57,901 bases of DNA, from the NCBI GenBank assembly GCA_002686595.1, contig NYXZ01000084.1:1-57901 (forward strand). The letters run 5' to 3'. Source of the DNA: Planctomycetota bacterium (GTDB taxonomy: Bacteria; Planctomycetota; UBA1135; GCA-002686595). Each line of letters opens with the position of its first letter. The stretch's first letter is position 1. Below are positions 9,325-20,903 of the stretch, piece by piece. The translations under genes were made by a program, and so were the position numbers. The notes beneath the pieces were generated by a model. The model saw only the letters and a list, made by a program, of their open reading frames with translations. It had not been told where the DNA came from and ran no database searches.

Positions 9325-9335
9325 GACTTAGACTC

Positions 9336-10163
9336 CTACTTCTTCCGGCGCCTGATGATGAACTTACTGCTGGGCTTAGACTTGCTGCGCGTCCGGCCGC
9401 CCTTGGCCAAAACGCCCGTGGGCGAGCAGGGATGCCGCCCGCCGGCCGTGCGCCCTTCGCCGCCACCCATGGGGTGATCGACCGGGTTCATGACCGTGCC
9501 ACGCACATGGGGACGGCGCCCCAGATGCCGCTTGCGCCCGGCTTTGCCGAGCTTCACGTTCTGGTGGTCCGTATTGCCCAGGCGGCCGATGGTCGCCCGA
9601 CACTTGATGTGAATGCGGCGCTGCTCGCCGGAAGGCATGATCACAACCGCGTAGTTGCCTTCGCGGGCGGTCAGCTGGGCGAAACCACCGGCGGTGCGAC
9701 AGATTTGCCCGCCGCGGCCGACCTTCATCTCGATGTTGTGAATCTGCAGGCCCAAGGGAATGTCGGCCAGGCACAGGGCGTTCCCCGTCAGGGGCTCCGC
9801 GCCTTGACCGGACATCAAGGTCTGCCCAACTTCCAGGCCGAGGGGCGCCAGCATGTAGCGTTTCTCGCCATCCGCGTAGTGCAGTAGGGCGATCCGGCAG
9901 GAGCGGTTGGGATCGTATTCAATCGTCGCAACGCGTGCCGGAATACCGTCCTTGTTGCGCTTGAAGTCGATCACGCGATAGCGACGCTTGTGGCCGCCGC
10001 CCCGGTGACGGGCGGTAATACGCCCCATGTTGTTGCGTCCACCAGTCTTCTTGATGGGCCGCAGCAGCGACTTCTCGGGCGTGGTGGTCGTAATCTCGGC
10101 AAAGTCCAGCACGCTGCCGTGGCGGCGTCCCGGAGATGTCGGTTTGTATTTGCGGATACCCAT
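9336..10163 (-). CDS. rplB: 50S ribosomal protein L2
   Basis: Largest 23S-binding protein near the peptidyl-transferase centre (275 aa). Conserved features are [19 protein letters not shown], the OB region [20 protein letters not shown] and the catalytic-proximal loop ending [20 protein letters not shown], whose histidine (HPMGGGEGR context) is retained. It is full length and lies 5 nt after rplW. Confidence 0.98.
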   Translation of the reverse strand: MGIRKYKPTSPGRRHGSVLDFAEITTTTPEKSLLRPIKKTGGRNNMGRITARHRGGGHKRRYRVIDFKRNKDGIPARVATIEYDPNRSCRIALLHYADGEKRYMLAPLGLEVGQTLMSGQGAEPLTGNALCLADIPLGLQIHNIEMKVGRGGQICRTAGGFAQLTAREGNYAVVIMPSGEQRRIHIKCRATIGRLGNTDHQNVKLGKAGRKRHLGRRPHVRGTVMNPVDHPMGGGEGRTAGGRHPCSPTGVLAKGGRTRSKSKPSSKFIIRRRKK

Positions 10164-10168
10164 GGCGC

Positions 10169-10459
10169 TTACAGGATGTCGATGGTGTCGCCCTCGCGGA
10201 GCGTCACACGGGCTTTTTTCCAGTCCGGACGCTTGCCGGCGCTCCAGCCCCGGCGGCGGGACTTGCCCAGCACGCGGGATGTGTTGACAGAGGAAACCTT
10301 CACTTCAAAAAGATGCTCGATCGCTTGGCGGATCTCGACCTTGTTGGCATCCACCGGGACGCGGAAGTGATAGGCATTGCGCAGCGCCGTGTCGTCCGAG
10401 GCCTTCTCGGTCACAACGGGCTTCTTGATAATCAGGCGATAACGGTCCTGGGCATTCAT
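10169..10459 (-). CDS. rplW: 50S ribosomal protein L23
   Basis: Exit-site protein that docks trigger factor and SRP (96 aa). Motifs: [40 protein letters not shown] and [19 protein letters not shown]. The surface segment [13 protein letters not shown] that carries the chaperone-binding acidic residue is present. Its start overlaps the rplD stop (ATGA). Confidence 0.97.
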   Translation of the reverse strand: MNAQDRYRLIIKKPVVTEKASDDTALRNAYHFRVPVDANKVEIRQAIEHLFEVKVSSVNTSRVLGKSRRRGWSAGKRPDWKKARVTLREGDTIDIL

Positions 10460-11112
10460 GCCTCACCTCCGGTTTCAGTGTCGCCCGCCGTCTCGGGGGC
10501 GCCGACGCGCTGGGCGAGAGAATCCATGGCGGCGCCTTCCGCCACCATCACAGTGCAGTAGGCCACATCCCAGGCGCAGAGCTCATCCGCCGTGCGCATG
10601 CTGAGGCCGGCAAAGTTGCGGAAGGACTTCCAGGTGTTCTCCTCGCGCTCGTTGACCACCAGCAGGGTGCGCCGGGGCGTGCCCAAATCGGCCAGTAGTT
10701 TGCGTGCGGAACGGGCCGAAGGCGCCGCGAAGGTGCCCAAGTCCGCAATCACAACTTCGTTGTCCGCCAGCTTGCCGGCGATGGCCGTACGCAGGGCCAG
10801 ACGCCGCGCCTTCTTGGGCATGTGATAGGAAAAGTCTCTGGGCTTGGGCCCGAAGACGGTTCCGCCACCGCGCCAAATGGGCGACTTCACATCGCCGGCC
10901 CGGGCGCGCCCGGTGTGCTTCTGCTTATAGGGCTTCTTGTTGGTGCCCCTCACCTCCGAGCGCCCCTTGGTGGAGGCATTGCCCTGGCGCTGATTGGCCA
11001 GGTGCATGACAACGGCGTCCTTGAGCGTGCGGTAGAGAACCTTGTCCCCAAAGGGACGCGCGTCGATCTCCACGGTGCCCGTGCTGCCGGCCTTGTAGCT
11101 TTGAACCTGCAT
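10456..11112 (-). CDS. rplD: 50S ribosomal protein L4
   Basis: Tunnel protein (218 aa) and, in gamma-proteobacteria, autoregulator of the S10 operon through leader attenuation. The tunnel-reaching loop is visible as [19 protein letters not shown] followed by [20 protein letters not shown]. The N-terminus [15 protein letters not shown] is typical. A short acidic tail ends the protein. It lies 3 nt downstream of rplC. The structured spacer before rplC (11849-11905) and the leader before rpsJ are places where an L4-type feedback could act here, but that is inference. Confidence 0.97.
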   Translation of the reverse strand: MQVQSYKAGSTGTVEIDARPFGDKVLYRTLKDAVVMHLANQRQGNASTKGRSEVRGTNKKPYKQKHTGRARAGDVKSPIWRGGGTVFGPKPRDFSYHMPKKARRLALRTAIAGKLADNEVVIADLGTFAAPSARSARKLLADLGTPRRTLLVVNEREENTWKSFRNFAGLSMRTADELCAWDVAYCTVMVAEGAAMDSLAQRVGAPETAGDTETGGEA

Positions 11113-11115
11113 GAC

Positions 11116-11754
11116 TTAGCCCTTTTTCACTCCGGTCTTGGCGGTCCGCACTTGAACGAGCCCATTGCGCGGTCCGGGCACAGCGCCCTTGATGTAGAGC
11201 AAGTTGCGCTCGGTATCGACCTGCAGGATGCGCAGGTTCTTGACAGTGTGGCGCGCAGCGCCGTAGTGGCCAGACATGCGCTTGCCCTTGAAAACACGGC
11301 CCGGATAGGCGGAACACCCAATCGAGCCGGGCTGGCGCACGTTGTGCGAACCGTGGGTTTCGGGGCCCCGGTGGAAACCGTGGCGCTTGATGGTGCCGGC
11401 AAAGCCGCGTCCCTTCGAGGTGCCGACGACATCCACCACGTCACCCTCCTGGAACTGCTCTACGGTGACAGTGTCACCCACGGCCAGCTGCGGCGGCGCA
11501 CTCAAGCGCTCTTCCCGCAGAAAGCGCTTGGTAGCCGTTCCGGCCTTCTTGTAGTGCCCGCGCAGAGGCTTCTTGGACACCTTGTCACGGATGTCCTCAA
11601 AGCCGAGCTGTACGGCGTTATAGCCGTCTACCTCGTCGGTCTTTGTCTGGCAGACAACGCACGGACCCGCCGCCACCACGGTCACTCCTGTGACCGCGCC
11701 GTCATCGGCGAACAGCTGCGTCATTCCACGCTTCCGTCCTAGGATCAGCGTCAT
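11116..11754 (-). CDS. rplC: 50S ribosomal protein L3
   Basis: Early-assembly 23S-binding protein that reaches the peptidyl-transferase centre (212 aa). It starts ILGRKRGMTQLFADDG and includes VDVVGTSKGRGFAGTIKRHG and SGHYGAARHTVKNLRILQVD. The methylated-glutamine loop region of Proteobacteria (GNQSIGMCQ-like) corresponds here to RQPGSIGCSAYPGRVFKGKR. It is separated from rpsJ by 230 nt of structured spacer rather than the usual few bases. Confidence 0.97.
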   Translation of the reverse strand: MTLILGRKRGMTQLFADDGAVTGVTVVAAGPCVVCQTKTDEVDGYNAVQLGFEDIRDKVSKKPLRGHYKKAGTATKRFLREERLSAPPQLAVGDTVTVEQFQEGDVVDVVGTSKGRGFAGTIKRHGFHRGPETHGSHNVRQPGSIGCSAYPGRVFKGKRMSGHYGAARHTVKNLRILQVDTERNLLYIKGAVPGPRNGLVQVRTAKTGVKKG

Positions 11755-11848
11755 GATTCCTTGAACTCGGGGTTGTCACCGGTTCGACCAGCCCGCCTTC
11801 TAATGAAGACTGAACGCCTGGCCACGCGGTGGGGGTTAGTTTGAGAGG

Positions 11849-11905
11849 GTGGCCTTGGACAGACCGCTTCCTCCTACTGGAGGCGCAGCGCTGCGGCCAA
11901 GGCCG
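11849..11905 (-). promoter_or_regulatory. Structured RNA element upstream of rplC
   Basis: In the 230-nt spacer between rpsJ and rplC, a perfect 8-bp closing stem (GGCCTTGG at 11851-11858 with CCAAGGCC at 11897-11904) encloses a 5-bp hairpin (CCTCC at 11870-11874, loop TACT, GGAGG at 11879-11883) and a small self-complementary hairpin (GCAGCGCTGC, 11885-11894). The result is a multi-branched fold about 100-150 nt before the rplC start codon. No T-run follows, so it does not look like an intrinsic terminator. A ribosomal-protein leader is the simplest reading. Confidence 0.5.
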
Positions 11906-11960
11906 GAAGTTTGCTTGATTGCTCGGGGTGAGGGGAGGACGGTCGCGCCGTCACTTCCAA

Positions 11961-11975
11961 CGCGGCTAGGCCGCG
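11961..11975 (-). promoter_or_regulatory. Hairpin just after rpsJ
   Basis: CGCGGC-TAG-GCCGCG, a 6-bp GC stem with a three-base loop beginning 9 nt past the rpsJ stop codon. Only two Ts follow on the transcribed strand, so termination is unlikely. It may protect the rpsJ mRNA end or form part of the rplC leader. Confidence 0.4.
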
Positions 11976-11984
11976 CTCAAGGGC

Positions 11985-12290
<306 letters not shown>

Positions 12291-12375
12291 AGTGTGGTGC
12301 TGTGCCGTTTTGGGGCGCCGTTCTGTGTCGGTGGCGCGGCCGTTTTTCCCTGAAAATGCCGAAGAGCGCACTTCG

Positions 12376-12392
12376 AAAAACCCCTCTTAGGG
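12376..12392 (-). terminator. Weak terminator or attenuator before rpsJ
   Basis: On the minus strand CCCT-AAG-AGGGG is followed directly by TTTTT. The stem is only 4 bp, so full termination is doubtful. Its place, about 85 nt before the rpsJ ATG and downstream of the candidate promoter, resembles that of the attenuator in the E. coli S10 leader. Confidence 0.35.
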
Positions 12393-12428
12393 CTCTCCGA
12401 ACCGGCTTCTCCGGCTTGAGGGCGGAAC

Positions 12429-12457
12429 ACGGTAGCAGGCGCCTTGGGGAGCGTCAA
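12429..12457 (-). promoter_or_regulatory. Candidate promoter of the S10 operon
   Basis: Minus-strand -35 TTGACG (12452-12457) and -10 TACCGT (12429-12434) with a 17-bp spacer. The -35 matches 5 of 6 consensus bases and the -10 only 3 of 6. Initiation would give a leader of about 130 nt before rpsJ. Confidence 0.4.
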
Positions 12458-12669
12458 CGGGTGAGCGCCAACAATGTGAAGGTGTCGTGATCCGGAACAG
12501 CGAGCCCGCTGGCTGGCCAGCTTCCCGGTCTGTGCCCTATCATTTCGAGGCCTCTCCCGACTGCCCGGCCCGGGCCTCCGCAAACTGGCGCGCAGGCCCC
12601 CTGGCAATGCTTCCTGGCCGCCTATATCCGGCCATAACCCGCGTCCCAACAGGCCATTACACATTGCAG

Positions 12670-14748
12670 CTACGACCAGGCCAGTCCCCGGGCGGCCAGC
12701 TCCTCCTCCGCCAGGGGGCCGTAGCCCGCGGGCTCCATGGAGAAGCCCGCGCGCCCCTGGGAGAGGGAGCGCACCACGGTGGAATAGCCGAACATCTTGG
12801 AGAGGGGCACCGTGCCGCGAGCGAAGCCCATTCCCTGCTCGCTGTGAACCTCACCCAGGGAAGCCCCGCGTGAGTTCAGATCGGCGATGATTCCGCTGAT
12901 GAACTCCTCCGGAGCCTGGATCTCGAAGGACATCAGGGGCTCGAGGACGGCAATCTCCGCTTTCGCCATGGCATCTCGCAGGGCTTGGGTCGCCGCCTGG
13001 GCAAAACCCATCGGATCGTCCCGCTCTCCAGAAGCCCCGCCGGTTATGCGCACCATGCCCTGGACCAGGGGGAAGCCAAAGCGCGGCCCGCCCATGACCT
13101 CCATGGTAATGGCCTCCTCCACCGCCGGCACCATCTCCCGCGGCACGGCCTGGTCATCGTCCCAGACGATGGCCGGAGTGCCCGCCTCTCGCTCAGGCAG
13201 CAACTCCAGGGAAACGGCCCCGAAGATCTCCTTGCCCCCCAGCGTGCGATCGACCCGGGCAGATCCGCCCCCAGCCCCCACCACCGCTTCCCGATAGGAA
13301 ACCCGGGGCTTGCCCAAACGAGGCTTGACGTTGAAATCGCTCATTAGGCGGTGCTGCACGACTTCCAGGTGCAACTCCCCCATGCCCTCTACGAGCCACT
13401 GCCCGGTGTCCTCGTCCTCGCGCACGCGCAGGGACGGATCCTCGTGTTCCAAGCGCTCCAGGGCCTGGCGCAGTTTGTCCCGTTCAGCAGCCGAGGCCGG
13501 CTCCACCACCATGGAGATAACCGGCTCGGGGAAGCTGAGGGACTCGAGCAACAGCGTGTCCTGGCGGTCACAAAGCGTGTCGCCGGTGCCGGTGAACTTC
13601 AGCCCCCTGATGGCCACAATGTCACCGGGACCGGCCTGCTCCAGGGACTCGCCGGAATCCGCGTGCATACGCATGATGCGCCCGATGCGCTCCTGCTTGC
13701 GCGCCCGCGTGTTGAAGACCTTGGCTCCGGCGGCCAGGGTTCCGGAGTAGATGCGAGCGAAGATCAGGTCCCCGTGGCGATCGGCCTGGATCTTGAAAGC
13801 CAGCAAGCTCAAGGGCGCCCCGGGCTCCGCCGGGCGCAGCTTTTCAGGCCCACCGGCCGGGTCGGCGCCGCTCACCGGCGGGCGGTCCGTGGGAGCCGGC
13901 AAGAGGTCCACAATGGCGTCCAGTAGGGGCTGGGTCCCCACATCATGCAGGGCCGTGCCACACAGGACCGGCACCAACTCGCCGGCCAAGGTCGCCCGGC
14001 GCAGGGCCAGGAGAGCCCTGCCGCACTCCACCGGGCGCTCCTCCAGCACGGCCCCCATAATTGTCTCGTCCCAATCGGCCAGGGTCTCCCACAGGTCGGC
14101 GCGTAGGACCCCCACCTCATCTTCCAGTTCCGCCGGGAGTTTACAGGGCTGGGGTTGGCCACTTTTGACTCCAGCCCCTGGGGCCCCATCCGCCCCGCCA
14201 CCATAGGTGAAGGCCTGGCCGCTTATCAAATCCACCACTCCCGCAATACCCGGGTTGGTGAGGATCGGGTATTGGATGGCCACCGGGCGCGCCCCCAGGC
14301 GTTCGCGCAGGCTGGCCATGGCACTCAGAAAGTCGGCGCCCGGCCGGTCACACTTATTTACGAAGGCGATCCAGGGCACGGAGTGGCGCGCCATCTGACG
14401 GCAGACGGTTTCCGATTGGGCCTGGACCCCGGCCACCGCATCTATCACCAAGACGGCGCCATCGAGCACGCGCATACAGCGCTCCACTTCGACGGTAAAG
14501 TCCACGTGCCCCGGAGTGTCGATTACATTCAGGCGATGGTCGCGCCAGGAGACGCTGGTGGCGGCGGCGGTGATGGTGATGCCCCGCTCGCGCTCCTCCG
14601 CCATCCAGTCCATGACCGCCGTTCCCTCGTCCACGCGGCCCACCCGGTGCTCCCGACCGGTGTGAAAGAGGATGCGCTCTGTGACAGTGGTCTTGCCCGC
14701 ATCGATGTGGGCGGCAATCCCGATGTTCCGCACGCGGCTGAGTTCCAT
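12670..14748 (-). CDS. fusA: Elongation factor G
   Basis: Translocation GTPase (692 aa). The G domain shows AHIDAGKTT (G1), RGITI (G2), DTPGHVDF (G3) and NKCDRPGADF (G4). Domains II to V follow, with the domain IV tip region and domain V start at LEPLMSFEIQAPEEFISGII. The frame is open far upstream across the Tsr3-like gene, but MELSRVRNIGIAAHID at 14748 is the family start. Domain IV around GERDDPMGFAQAATQALRDA is more divergent than in standard EF-G (usual SSEMAFKIAGSMAF-like), so it may be an spd-type EF-G (the spirochaete-planctomycete-delta subfamily). The position between rpsG and rpsJ is the classical str operon. No strong ribosome-binding site is visible. Confidence 0.95.
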   Translation of the reverse strand: MELSRVRNIGIAAHIDAGKTTVTERILFHTGREHRVGRVDEGTAVMDWMAEERERGITITAAATSVSWRDHRLNVIDTPGHVDFTVEVERCMRVLDGAVLVIDAVAGVQAQSETVCRQMARHSVPWIAFVNKCDRPGADFLSAMASLRERLGARPVAIQYPILTNPGIAGVVDLISGQAFTYGGGADGAPGAGVKSGQPQPCKLPAELEDEVGVLRADLWETLADWDETIMGAVLEERPVECGRALLALRRATLAGELVPVLCGTALHDVGTQPLLDAIVDLLPAPTDRPPVSGADPAGGPEKLRPAEPGAPLSLLAFKIQADRHGDLIFARIYSGTLAAGAKVFNTRARKQERIGRIMRMHADSGESLEQAGPGDIVAIRGLKFTGTGDTLCDRQDTLLLESLSFPEPVISMVVEPASAAERDKLRQALERLEHEDPSLRVREDEDTGQWLVEGMGELHLEVVQHRLMSDFNVKPRLGKPRVSYREAVVGAGGGSARVDRTLGGKEIFGAVSLELLPEREAGTPAIVWDDDQAVPREMVPAVEEAITMEVMGGPRFGFPLVQGMVRITGGASGERDDPMGFAQAATQALRDAMAKAEIAVLEPLMSFEIQAPEEFISGIIADLNSRGASLGEVHSEQGMGFARGTVPLSKMFGYSTVVRSLSQGRAGFSMEPAGYGPLAEEELAARGLAWS

Positions 14749-14828
14749 GGCACCGACTAGGGTAACGAACCGCGGGGCCGGTGTCAGAGAGCGTTGCGGA
14801 TGCCTGCGGCGCGCGGGCCCACCGGCGC

Positions 14829-15329
14829 CTACACTGCCCCCGATTCCCTGTCTGGCTCCCCGGCGGGTTGGGACAGGGACGGGTTCAACTCCAGGAACTC
14901 TGCTGCCCAACGGTAGCCGTCGAGGAGGTCCTGGCTGGGGCACCCGAGAATGGCCCGGGCCGCGTAGAGGGCCTCCACGGAGGCCAGGCCCAGGTCGGGA
15001 TCCTGGAAGATTCGACTGCGGCGCGGATAGGCCGTGACAAGCGCTGGCAAGGAGCGGGTCAGATAGTCCCCCCGCACCGTGGCCAGTAGCTGGTCGACCC
15101 GGCGCCAGGCGCAGTCCAACAGGAGCAAGCCCCGCCCCGCCGCCGCTCCACCATCGGCAGCTGTCAGAACAGGAGCCGTGGGCTGTAGCAGGATGCGCCC
15201 GCCGGCCTCCAGGGTGTGCTCCGGGTGGTAGTCCACGAAGTCGATGCCGGGCCGGCCACGCAGGGGCGTCAGGGAGCACTTGCGCCGGGATTCCCGCGGA
15301 TCGCGCAGAATCAGGATTGTCGGCTCCAT
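14829..15329 (-). CDS. Tsr3-like rRNA aminocarboxypropyltransferase (DUF367)
   Basis: A 166-aa protein starting MEPTILILRDPRESRRKC. It has the two-part Tsr3/DUF367 layout: an RLI-like N-terminus with DPRESRRKCSL, then LLLLDCAW (residues 68-75), RSLPALVTAYP (92-102), LASVEALYAARAILG (115-129) and WAAEFLELNPSL (141-152). These match the family consensus LDCSW, RxLPxLVAANP, LSxVEAL and FLELN. In yeast and archaea Tsr3 uses S-adenosylmethionine to add a 3-amino-3-carboxypropyl group to a uridine-derived base at the tip of helix 31, close to the P site. The gene lies between rpsG, a head protein gene, and fusA, suggesting the same ribosomal-head role here. Its substrate is inferred. The open frame extends upstream into rpsG, but that part shows no homology. 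A terminator-like hairpin precedes it. Confidence 0.85.
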   Translation of the reverse strand: MEPTILILRDPRESRRKCSLTPLRGRPGIDFVDYHPEHTLEAGGRILLQPTAPVLTAADGGAAAGRGLLLLDCAWRRVDQLLATVRGDYLTRSLPALVTAYPRRSRIFQDPDLGLASVEALYAARAILGCPSQDLLDGYRWAAEFLELNPSLSQPAGEPDRESGAV

Positions 15330-15357
15330 GCCTGGCCGCCGCGCCTCAGTGGGCACG

Positions 15358-15392
15358 AAAAACGCCCCACCAGTCACAGACCAGGGGGCGTT
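15358..15392 (-). terminator. Intrinsic terminator between rpsG and the Tsr3-like gene
   Basis: Minus strand: AACGCCCC (15385-15392) pairs with GGGGCGTT (15361-15368) and is followed by a run of Ts (15358-15362). The 16-base loop can pair further through GTC/GAC. This is a convincing intrinsic terminator, probably partial because the essential fusA lies downstream with no obvious promoter of its own. Confidence 0.65.
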
Positions 15393-15415
15393 GGTTTTGC
15401 ACGCTCGCCAATACC

Positions 15416-15892
15416 CTAGCGGGCGTAGTGTGCGTAAGCCTTGTTGGCCTCGGCCATCTTGTGGATCTGTTCTTTCCACTGCACAGAGGTGCCCGTGCCG
15501 TTGTAGGCGTCGATCAGTTCCTCCGCCAACCGCTGGGCCATGGGCTTGCCTTTTTTCTTGCGCGAGTTGCCCACCATCCAACGGATGGCCAGGCTTTCCT
15601 GGCGCGCCCTCTTGACCTCGCGGGGCACCTGATAGTTAGCACCACCCACGCGCTTGGAGCGCACCTCAACGGTCGGGCGGATATTCTCGATGGCCTGGGT
15701 GAATATCTCGAGCTGGTCCTCCACGTCCGGGAGCTTCTGCGAGGCCAGATCGAGGGCATCGTAGAAGATCTCCTGAGCGATGCTCTTCTTGCCGTCAAGC
15801 ATGACGGAGTTGATGATCTTGGATGCCAGCATGGACCCAAACTTGGGGTCGGGCTTGGTGTATTGAGCCGTTGGCTTGAAGTTGCGGGGCAT
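15416..15892 (-). CDS. rpsG: 30S ribosomal protein S7
   Basis: Assembly nucleator of the 30S head (158 aa, long form). The core is complete: LASKIINSVMLDGKKSIA, NIRPTVEVRSKRVGGANYQV and AIRWMVGNSRKKKGKPMAQR. In E. coli S7 represses the str operon; the rpsL-rpsG spacer here is only 8 nt, too short for the E. coli-type binding site, so regulation must differ. Transcription passes into a terminator-like hairpin after the gene. Confidence 0.98.
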   Translation of the reverse strand: MPRNFKPTAQYTKPDPKFGSMLASKIINSVMLDGKKSIAQEIFYDALDLASQKLPDVEDQLEIFTQAIENIRPTVEVRSKRVGGANYQVPREVKRARQESLAIRWMVGNSRKKKGKPMAQRLAEELIDAYNGTGTSVQWKEQIHKMAEANKAYAHYAR

Positions 15893-15900
15893 TCTAACTC

Positions 15901-16275
15901 CTACTTCTTGGGCCGCTTGGTGCCGTACTTGGAACGGGCCTGGCCGCGATCGTCCACGCCGGAAGTGTCGAGGGTGCCGCGCAACACGTGGTAACGCACA
16001 CCCGGCAGGTCGCGCACGCGCCCACCACGCACGAGCACAACGGAGTGCTCCTGCAAGTTGTGACCCTCGCCGGGGATATAGGCGGTGATCTCCTTGCCGT
16101 TTGACAGACGCACCCGAGCAACCTTACGCAGAGCGGAGTTGGGCTTCTTGGGTGTCTGGGTCTTGACCTGCAAACACACGCCCCGTTTCTGGGGGCATTT
16201 GTCCAGGACGGCGGACTTCGATCGCTTGGTGACCGGCTTGCGGCCCTTGCGAATCAGTTGGTTGATCGTCGGCAT
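15901..16275 (-). CDS. rpsL: 30S ribosomal protein S12
   Basis: Decoding-centre protein (124 aa from [14 protein letters not shown]). The frame is open to 16323, but the family start is at 16275. The loop [11 protein letters not shown] (41-51) keeps Lys43. The second decoding loop reads [13 protein letters not shown], with Arg88 where E. coli has Lys88 (Met counted as 1). In Mycobacterium tuberculosis the K88R change causes streptomycin resistance, so natural tolerance is possible. Asp89 is retained. The gene opens the str cluster with its own promoter at 16412-16439. Confidence 0.98.
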   Translation of the reverse strand: MPTINQLIRKGRKPVTKRSKSAVLDKCPQKRGVCLQVKTQTPKKPNSALRKVARVRLSNGKEITAYIPGEGHNLQEHSVVLVRGGRVRDLPGVRYHVLRGTLDTSGVDDRGQARSKYGTKRPKK

Positions 16276-16306
16276 AGGTGTTGGTTGGGTCCCCGCTTTT
16301 CGAGTG

Positions 16307-16334
16307 GCGCATCTGAGGTCCAAATCAGATGTGC
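16307..16334 (-). promoter_or_regulatory. Hairpin in the rpsL leader
   Basis: A 10-bp stem (16307-16316 GCGCATCTGA with 16325-16334 TCAGATGTGC, one wobble) with an 8-base loop lies about 30 nt before the rpsL ATG, inside the leader predicted from the upstream promoter. No T-run follows. It could be a ribosomal-protein binding site or an mRNA-stability element. Confidence 0.5.
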
Positions 16335-16411
16335 CCTCCCGTGCCTGGGGGTGGCGTACTTGGTTGACTGCCCCGGTATTGGTCCGACCGGACCCGCACT
16401 GAGGGGCGAAT

Positions 16412-16439
16412 ATTCTAGGGGGAAGCGCGCCCCGGTCAA
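16412..16439 (-). promoter_or_regulatory. Strong sigma70-type promoter of the str operon
   Basis: Minus strand -35 TTGACC (16434-16439) and -10 TAGAAT (16412-16417), each 5 of 6 to consensus, with a 16-bp spacer. The discriminator region after the -10 is GC-rich (TTCGCCCC), a trait of growth-rate and stringently controlled promoters. The predicted leader to rpsL is about 130 nt. The first 11 bases TTGACCGGGGC are identical to those of the tRNA/tuf promoter at 30570-30597. Confidence 0.65.
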
Positions 16440-16472
16440 GGGGCGGCCCGGGATGGATCCGGGCTCGCAGGC

Positions 16473-20894
<4,422 letters not shown>

Positions 20895-20903
20895 TGTGCG
20901 CCC

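Larger units (their letters stand above)
12291..12669 (-). other. Intergenic leader between fusA and rpsJ
   Basis: A 379-nt stretch without a gene. In most bacteria tuf occupies the position between fusA and rpsJ; here it is absent. The stretch holds a promoter-like pair (12429-12457), a short hairpin followed by five Ts (12376-12392), and a GC-rich imperfect repeat around 12400-12420. I see no coding signal in either strand. Confidence 0.6.

Noticed and set aside
15330..15581. N-terminal extension of the Tsr3-like gene into rpsG
   Set aside because: The frame is open, but the sequence is the off-frame reading of rpsG and of the terminator, and the conserved family start fits base 15329.
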